Positions 41,891-46,226 of a stretch of 46,226 nt of DNA are shown one piece after another. Positions within the stretch are counted from its first letter, which is position 1; each line of letters begins with the position of its first letter. The notes beneath the pieces are model-generated. The model did not search any database. It was not told where the DNA came from and saw only the letters and a program-made list of their open reading frames with translations. The position numbers and the translations under genes were made by a program. Origin of the DNA: JAPKZH01 sp964537875 (GTDB lineage: Bacteria; Acidobacteriota; Aminicenantia; Aminicenantales; UBA4085); assembly GCA_964537875.1 (NCBI GenBank), contig CAZIDN010000027.1, positions 1 to 46,226 on the forward strand, in the 5' to 3' direction.

Positions 41891-43032
41891 GAAAGATCAG
41901 AGTCCTGGAAATGATCGACCGGCCCTCTCTGGGCGGCGGACAGGCCGCGCTCCTCGCCCTGGCCGCCCATCTGGACAAAGAACGATTTGAAGCCCTGATC
42001 TCGGCCAGGGACGGCGGGCCCCTGGCCGATGATGCCCGGCATCTCGGCCTCGGCTTTCTTCCGGTGCCGTTCAAGAAAACATTCAGCCCGTCCATGACCC
42101 GAAAGATCAGGCGCATCCTTGTCGAAAACGAAATCGATATCCTCCATACTCACGGCGGAATCGCCGGGTTGTTCGGCCGTCGGGCCGCCAGAAAAAGCAA
42201 AACGCCCGTTGTTATCCATACGCTTCACGGCATCCACTATCTCCATTACCGGAACAAAGCCCTTCGATACCTCCATATTCTGCTCGAAAGGCATCTTTCG
42301 CGCCGGACGGATGCGGTCATTTTTGTCTCCGAGGCGGATCTCAAAGAGGGCGCACGGCACAAGCTGGCGCCTGAGAAGAAAAGGATCCTCATAAAAAACG
42401 GGATCGATTTGTCCCAATTTGAGAAAACGGAGGGCTTTGAAAAAACAAAGAGAGAATTGAAGTGGAAGCTGAAATTGGACCCGCCGATCGTGGGGACCGT
42501 CGCCCGCCTCCACAGGCAGAAAGGGATCATCGACCTCATGCGGGCGGCCGGACACATCCACCGCGGCTCGCCCGAGGCGAAAATCGTCGTCGTCGGAGGC
42601 GGGCCTCTGGAGAGGACGCTTCGGATTGAAGCCAAAAAACTCGGCCTCCAAAGATTTTTTGTCATCCTCGGGGAACGGAGGGAGGCAAGGGAGCTTCTTT
42701 CGCTTTTTGATGTTTTCGTGCTTCCGTCGCTATGGGAAGGGCTGCCCCTGGCATTGCTAGAGGCGGCCGCCATGGGCAAGCCCCTCGTCGCCACCAACAT
42801 TGACGGAGTGCGGGAAGTCATCCGCGACGGCGAAACGGGCCTTCTGGTCCCGCCGGCAAATCCCGAGAAACTCGCGGAAGCCATCCTCCGGCTCCTCCGG
42901 GACAAAGATCTCGCCCATAAACTCGGAGAGAAGGCCAAGGCGACGATCCCACCCTCATTCACCCTGTCCAAAATGATTGAAGAGACCGAGCAACTTTATT
43001 TGAGGCTGTTTCAAGCCGCAAGCTCTTGGTGA
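41887..43032 (+). CDS. Glycosyltransferase family 4
   Basis: This is a 381-residue GT4 protein, last of the four coupled transferase genes. It starts MRKIRVLEMIDRPSLGGGQA with the glycine-rich loop, continues ILHTHGGIAGLFGR, and has the donor-half motifs IVGTVARLHRQKGIIDLMRA and LPSLWEGLPLALLEAAAMGK. The ATG overlaps the previous stop as ATGA. A large palindrome begins 24 nt after the stop, so the transcript may end or be processed there. Confidence 0.92.
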   Translation: MRKIRVLEMIDRPSLGGGQAALLALAAHLDKERFEALISARDGGPLADDARHLGLGFLPVPFKKTFSPSMTRKIRRILVENEIDILHTHGGIAGLFGRRAARKSKTPVVIHTLHGIHYLHYRNKALRYLHILLERHLSRRTDAVIFVSEADLKEGARHKLAPEKKRILIKNGIDLSQFEKTEGFEKTKRELKWKLKLDPPIVGTVARLHRQKGIIDLMRAAGHIHRGSPEAKIVVVGGGPLERTLRIEAKKLGLQRFFVILGERREARELLSLFDVFVLPSLWEGLPLALLEAAAMGKPLVATNIDGVREVIRDGETGLLVPPANPEKLAEAILRLLRDKDLAHKLGEKAKATIPPSFTLSKMIEETEQLYLRLFQAASSW

Positions 43033-43056
43033 TTTCCTTAAAACACAATCTTATTG

Positions 43057-43349
43057 GGTCTCTTCCATTTCATGTGGCTAGAAAGGAGAAACGATCCGGA
43101 GACGGCCGAAGCGACCATGGAGGATTTAGCCTTCCCGAGCCCTCATTCGAGGGCAGCCGGTTCGGAAGAAGCTGGCCGGCGAAGTTGTCTGAGCTTCCCG
43201 GCGAACGTCCGTAAAATCAAGGCCGGGAAGCGAGTTCTGAGCCGCCGAGAAGGAGGGCTCGGGAACGGCGTGAAAAACCCGGATGGGGAGCGAGGCCGTT
43301 TCCGGATCGTTTCTCAGACAATTTTCCCCACATGAAATGGAAGAGAACC
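43057..43349. repeat. Large imperfect palindrome, family B copy 2 (full-length form)
   Basis: The outer arms TCTTCCATTTCATGTGG (from 43061) and CCACATGAAATGGAAGA are complementary, as are AAACGATCCGGA and TCCGGATCGTTT further in. Relative to the copy at 4233-4397 it has about 133 bp extra between two GGAGG repeats (43119-43123 and 43252-43256). The extra DNA supplies TTCCCGAGCCCTC (43132-43144), the exact partner of GAGGGCTCGGGAA (43253-43265), and a nested GCTTCCCGGC/GCCGGGAAGC hairpin (43193-43231). The whole 293 bp can therefore pair with itself. It ends 20 bp before the next -35 box. Confidence 0.8.
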
Positions 43350-43369
43350 TTTATATAAACGAACCAAAA

Positions 43370-43398
43370 TTGACAATTTTCGACCCCCCCCTTATAAT
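43370..43398 (+). promoter_or_regulatory. Perfect-consensus promoter predicting a leaderless glycosyltransferase mRNA
   Basis: TTGACA (43370-43375), a 17-nt spacer and TATAAT (43393-43398) match the consensus fully. The ATG at 43407 is only 8 nt after the -10 box, so transcription should start at or within about 2 nt of it. There is no ribosome binding site. Confidence 0.75.
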
Positions 43399-43406
43399 CA
43401 GCTCAA

Positions 43407-44522
43407 ATGGAGAATATCAAGGTTGCCCTCGTCCATGACTGGCTGACCGGCCGGCGGGGGGGGGAAAAAGTCCTGGAGGTCCTGGCCGAGATTTTTCCCC
43501 GGGCGCCCATCTATACGCTCATTCATTTTCCGGGAAGCCAGGCCCCTGACATCGAAAAGCGCGTCATCAGGACGAGCTTTCTCCAGCGGTTGCCCTTTTT
43601 GAAAGGACATTACCGCTCTTACCTTCCCCTTTTTCCCCTGGCCGCGGAACTCTTCGACCTGCAAGAATATGAGCTCGTCATCTCCAGCTCCCACTGCGTG
43701 GTCAAGGGCGTCATTCCCCGCCCGGACGCGCTTCACATCTCTTACATCCATTCCCCGATGCGCTATGCATGGAACCAGTATTTCGTCTATTTTTCGGCGC
43801 GAAAAATGCCGGTTTTTTCGAGAATCCTCATTCCTCCCGTCATTCATTACCTGAGGCTGTGGGATGAGTCGGCCTCGGCGCGGGTCGACCATTTCCTGGC
43901 CAATTCCGTAAATGTCGCCCGCCGGATCCGGAAGTACTACCGGCGCGACGCCGACGTGGTCCCTGCGCCCGTGGATACCGAGTTCTTCCGGCCCGCCGAT
44001 GGCTGGCCCGAAGATTATTACTTGATCGTCTCCGCGCTCGTCCCCTATAAGATGATCGACCTCGCCATCGCGGCCTTTAACCGCTTCGGCGGCCGGCTCA
44101 AGATCGTGGGGCAGGGGCCCGACGACAAGAAGCTCAGAAGGCTCGCCGGGGCGAATACCGAATTCCTGGGCGCCGTCGATTCTTCCTCGCTCCTCTGCCT
44201 ATACCAGAACGCCCGGGCGCTCATCCTCCCGGGCGAGGAGGACTTCGGCATCACGGCTCTTGAGGCCGAGGCCTGCGGGACCCCCGTGATCGCTCTGGGC
44301 AGGGGCGGAGCCCTTGAAACCGTCATCGCCGAAAAGACAGGGCTGTTTTTCCCCGAGCCGAAGGTCGAAAGCCTGCTGGCTGCGCTTGACAAATTCCAGG
44401 GCTTAGAATTTAATAAACCTGAAGTCAGATCCCACGCCATGAAATTCTCACGGGACATTTTCAAGGAGAAGGTCCAGGCCTATATCCGCCGAAAATGGCT
44501 GGAGTTCAAGGAAACGAAATGA
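43407..44522 (+). CDS. Glycosyltransferase family 4 (WbaZ-like)
   Basis: This is a 371-residue GT4 protein resembling WbaZ/GumH-type mannosyltransferases. It begins ENIKVALVHDWLTGRRGGEK. The segment ISYIHSPMRYAWNQYFVYF is characteristic of this subgroup, and the donor half ends LPGEEDFGITALEAEACGTP. The start is fixed by family alignment at the fifth residue, yet it lies directly behind a consensus -10 box, so the mRNA is probably leaderless. The stop overlaps the sugar transferase ATG as ATGA. Confidence 0.93.
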   Translation: MENIKVALVHDWLTGRRGGEKVLEVLAEIFPRAPIYTLIHFPGSQAPDIEKRVIRTSFLQRLPFLKGHYRSYLPLFPLAAELFDLQEYELVISSSHCVVKGVIPRPDALHISYIHSPMRYAWNQYFVYFSARKMPVFSRILIPPVIHYLRLWDESASARVDHFLANSVNVARRIRKYYRRDADVVPAPVDTEFFRPADGWPEDYYLIVSALVPYKMIDLAIAAFNRFGGRLKIVGQGPDDKKLRRLAGANTEFLGAVDSSSLLCLYQNARALILPGEEDFGITALEAEACGTPVIALGRGGALETVIAEKTGLFFPEPKVESLLAALDKFQGLEFNKPEVRSHAMKFSRDIFKEKVQAYIRRKWLEFKETK

Positions 44523-46006
44523 TCGCAAGACATAAAGCCCGCCTGGTCGGGCTGTTCGTCCTGAGCGACAGCCTGGCCATCATCGCTTCGTTTCTCTATT
44601 CCTACGGCTTGCGGTTTTACAGCTACGTGTTCCCCGTCGACCCGGCCAAAGGGATCCCGCCGTTCCGTTCCTATCTCATCGTCCTGCCTCTTTTCTTGGC
44701 CACCCATCTGGTCATCTTTTATTTCCAGGGGTTTTACAGGAGCCGGCTGCGGCGGACAAAGATCGACGACTTCTTCTTCATCAGCCTGAACGCCGGGCTG
44801 ACCATCCTGTTCATCCTGGCCGTCATGGCCTTGCTCGTCACCTACAGCCGGGGCAAGCTGGCCCTGTTCCGCTTGACGCTCATCGAGCCTTCCCGCGTTT
44901 TCCTGGTGGTCTATTTTGTCGGGGTCATTTTCACGATCTCCATCCTCAGGAACCAGATCTATTACCTCATGAAAAAGCGCTACGCCCGCGGCCTGAATCT
45001 TCAGAACGTGCTGATCGTCGGCGCCGGCGAAATGGGGCGTTCGGTCGCCCAAAAAATCCTTGGGTATAAAGACCTGGGCTTCGTCCTGAAGGGCTTCCTG
45101 GACAATGAGCGGCCCGTCGAAGAGGTTCTGGAGGTGGATGGCGGAGTCCCGGTGCTGGGACGGATCGAGGATATCGGCCGGGTCATCGAAAGTCACGGTA
45201 TCGACGAGGTCTATGTCGCCCTGGACCTCAGCAACTACTCGAAGATCCTGGAGACTCTCCAGATCGTCAACAAATATCCGGTGAATGTGCGTTTGATTCC
45301 CGACCTCTTCCAGCTGCTCACCCTCAAGGCCAATATCCAGGACCTGGACGGATTCCCCGTCATCTCGATCGATGAAGTCCCCTTGGGGGGCGCCAACCGG
45401 ATCATCAAGAGGATCGCGGACATCGTCCTTTCCGGCCTGGCTATCGTCGTCCTTTTTCCCTTCTGGCTCGTCATCGGGCTGATCGTGAAGCTGACCTCCA
45501 AAGGGCCCGCGTTCTATCATCAGGAGCGGGTGGGCGTGGACGGTAAGCGTTTCATCATCCATAAGTTCCGGACGATGATCTGCGATGCCGAAAAAGAAAC
45601 CGGTCCCGTGTTCTGCAGGCCTGACGACCCGCGGATAACCAGGATCGGCCGGTTCCTGAGAAAGTACAGCATCGATGAACTCCCCCAGCTCCGCAATGTG
45701 TTCAAAGGCCAGATGAGCCTTGTCGGACCGCGCCCGGAGCGGCCGGAGTTCGTCAAGGAATACACGGAGAGAATACCGAAATACATGCTCCGCCATAAGG
45801 TCAAGTCCGGGATCACCGGATGGGCTCAAATCCATGGCTTGAGGCAGGACACATCGATCGAGAAGCGGCTGGAGTATGATTTTTATTACATCCAGAACTG
45901 GTCCTTCTCCCTGGACCTCAAGATCCTCTGGCGGACGCTGCTCCGGAAGGGATTCGTCGACAAAAACCTCAAGCAGAGGGCTCGGGGTAATAAGATACCA
46001 AAATGA
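44519..46006 (+). CDS. Polyprenyl-phosphate sugar-1-phosphate transferase (WcaJ-like)
   Basis: This is a 495-residue initiating transferase of exopolysaccharide or O-antigen synthesis. Four to five N-terminal helices (residues about 8-150) are followed by a Rossmann CoA-binding-like domain (VLIVGAGEMGRSVAQKILGY). The catalytic bacterial sugar transferase domain has KRIADIVLSGLAIVVLFPFW, KFRTM, DELPQLRNVFKGQMSLVGPR and SGITGWAQIHGLR. It would move a hexose-1-phosphate, often glucose or galactose, from its UDP carrier to undecaprenyl phosphate. AAGGA 7 nt before the ATG at 44519 and the ATGA overlap support this start. It sets the lipid-linked base on which the five transferases can build. Confidence 0.95.
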   Translation: MIARHKARLVGLFVLSDSLAIIASFLYSYGLRFYSYVFPVDPAKGIPPFRSYLIVLPLFLATHLVIFYFQGFYRSRLRRTKIDDFFFISLNAGLTILFILAVMALLVTYSRGKLALFRLTLIEPSRVFLVVYFVGVIFTISILRNQIYYLMKKRYARGLNLQNVLIVGAGEMGRSVAQKILGYKDLGFVLKGFLDNERPVEEVLEVDGGVPVLGRIEDIGRVIESHGIDEVYVALDLSNYSKILETLQIVNKYPVNVRLIPDLFQLLTLKANIQDLDGFPVISIDEVPLGGANRIIKRIADIVLSGLAIVVLFPFWLVIGLIVKLTSKGPAFYHQERVGVDGKRFIIHKFRTMICDAEKETGPVFCRPDDPRITRIGRFLRKYSIDELPQLRNVFKGQMSLVGPRPERPEFVKEYTERIPKYMLRHKVKSGITGWAQIHGLRQDTSIEKRLEYDFYYIQNWSFSLDLKILWRTLLRKGFVDKNLKQRARGNKIPK

Positions 46007-46055
46007 TTTGGGGTCCTGTCACCGACCAGCCCCATCATCCTCCGACCTTTTAAAT

Positions 46056-46193
46056 CCCCCTTGATTGGCCAAGGGGGTAGGGGCGACATGTCAATTCCCC
46101 CCTAATTGCCTAGGGGGGTAGGGGGGTTAATAAGTATGAATCTTAGTTCTTTCTTCATGCCTCTCTTTTTTCCCCCTTGATTGCCCAAGGGGG
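46056..46193. repeat. Cluster of three short palindromes (CCCCCTTG type)
   Basis: Three hairpins lie within 140 bp: CCCCCTTG/CAAGGGGG at 46056-46077, CCCCCCTA/TAGGGGGG at 46097-46118, and CCCCCTTG/CAAGGGGG at 46172-46193. All share the loop core ATTG(G/C)C. The middle copy differs in both arms so that pairing is kept. After it, at 46203, GGGGACACGTACC resembles the 8083 repeat arm. No gene is seen in 46007-46226. Confidence 0.7.
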
Positions 46194-46226
46194 AATAAAA
46201 TCCGGGGACACGTACCGAATTCCAGA

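Noticed and set aside
44480..45835. 451-codon minus-strand frame opposite the sugar transferase
   Set aside because: It is rich in Asp, Gln and Glu as expected from the complement of a GC-rich gene, and the plus-strand protein is unmistakable.
46056..46193. CRISPR-like regular repeats
   Set aside because: Only three units, each palindromic, with unequal spacing and no consistent spacers. No Cas protein is in the window.

Overview
This window comes from a mesophilic-looking bacterium with moderately high GC, ordinary sigma70-type promoters and strong Shine-Dalgarno sites. Several housekeeping operons are joined by very short overlaps (ATGA or GTGA). The mixture of secreted peptidases, a type 1B dihydroorotate dehydrogenase, pyruvate phosphate dikinase and an HcnB-like multi-iron-sulfur amino-acid dehydrogenase would fit an Acidobacteriota/Aminicenantes-like heterotroph. 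That assignment is a guess from gene content; the window has no rRNA or other taxonomic marker.

Layout. 1-2587: a minus-strand cell-wall operon, ddl-ruvX-mltG. 2767-4138: an HU-like protein and a secreted protein of unknown function, divergently transcribed from two good promoters. 4233-4667: a palindromic repeat, then tRNA-Gly(GCC) and tRNA-Cys(GCA). 4752-9167: a Yip1-like membrane protein, pyrimidine genes (pyrF, pyrD, pyrK), a MauE/DoxX-like membrane protein and a membrane-anchored rhodanese. 9241-13503: an aminotransferase and pyruvate phosphate dikinase, divergent around a palindrome of about 167 bp. 13654-14112: a NodN/MaoC-like hot-dog protein.

14264-26567 is a phage-defence-type island. 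A perfect-consensus promoter drives an XRE-SNF2 helicase-DUF3883 fusion. A second promoter, inside the island, begins a leader RNA with an intrinsic terminator and a C-run able to mask the next Shine-Dalgarno. After it come a NYN-family RNase, a DUF1156 adenine-type DNA methyltransferase, a DUF1016 (YhcG-type) nuclease and a DUF499 AAA+ ATPase, tightly spaced or overlapping. DUF1156 and DUF499 proteins are known partners in defence islands. The XRE fusion, the NYN protein and the leader RNA are the parts that look unusual. A PIN/RHH toxin-antitoxin pair and a gene fragment lie to the right.

27898-38376: catabolic and accessory genes (amidase, DPP-IV-like peptidase, a three-gene FAD/iron-sulfur oxidoreductase cluster, a deacetylase-fold protein, CutA, an M20 peptidase). 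38687-46006: a cell-surface polysaccharide cluster with five glycosyltransferases and a polyprenyl-phosphate sugar-1-phosphate transferase. Three plus-strand genes, clearest at 43407, have promoters so close to the start codon that they predict leaderless mRNAs.

The intergenic regions carry several families of large imperfect palindromes. Two families occur twice each, and the copies differ by paired changes that keep the arms complementary. They sit in divergent intergenic regions or directly upstream of promoters.
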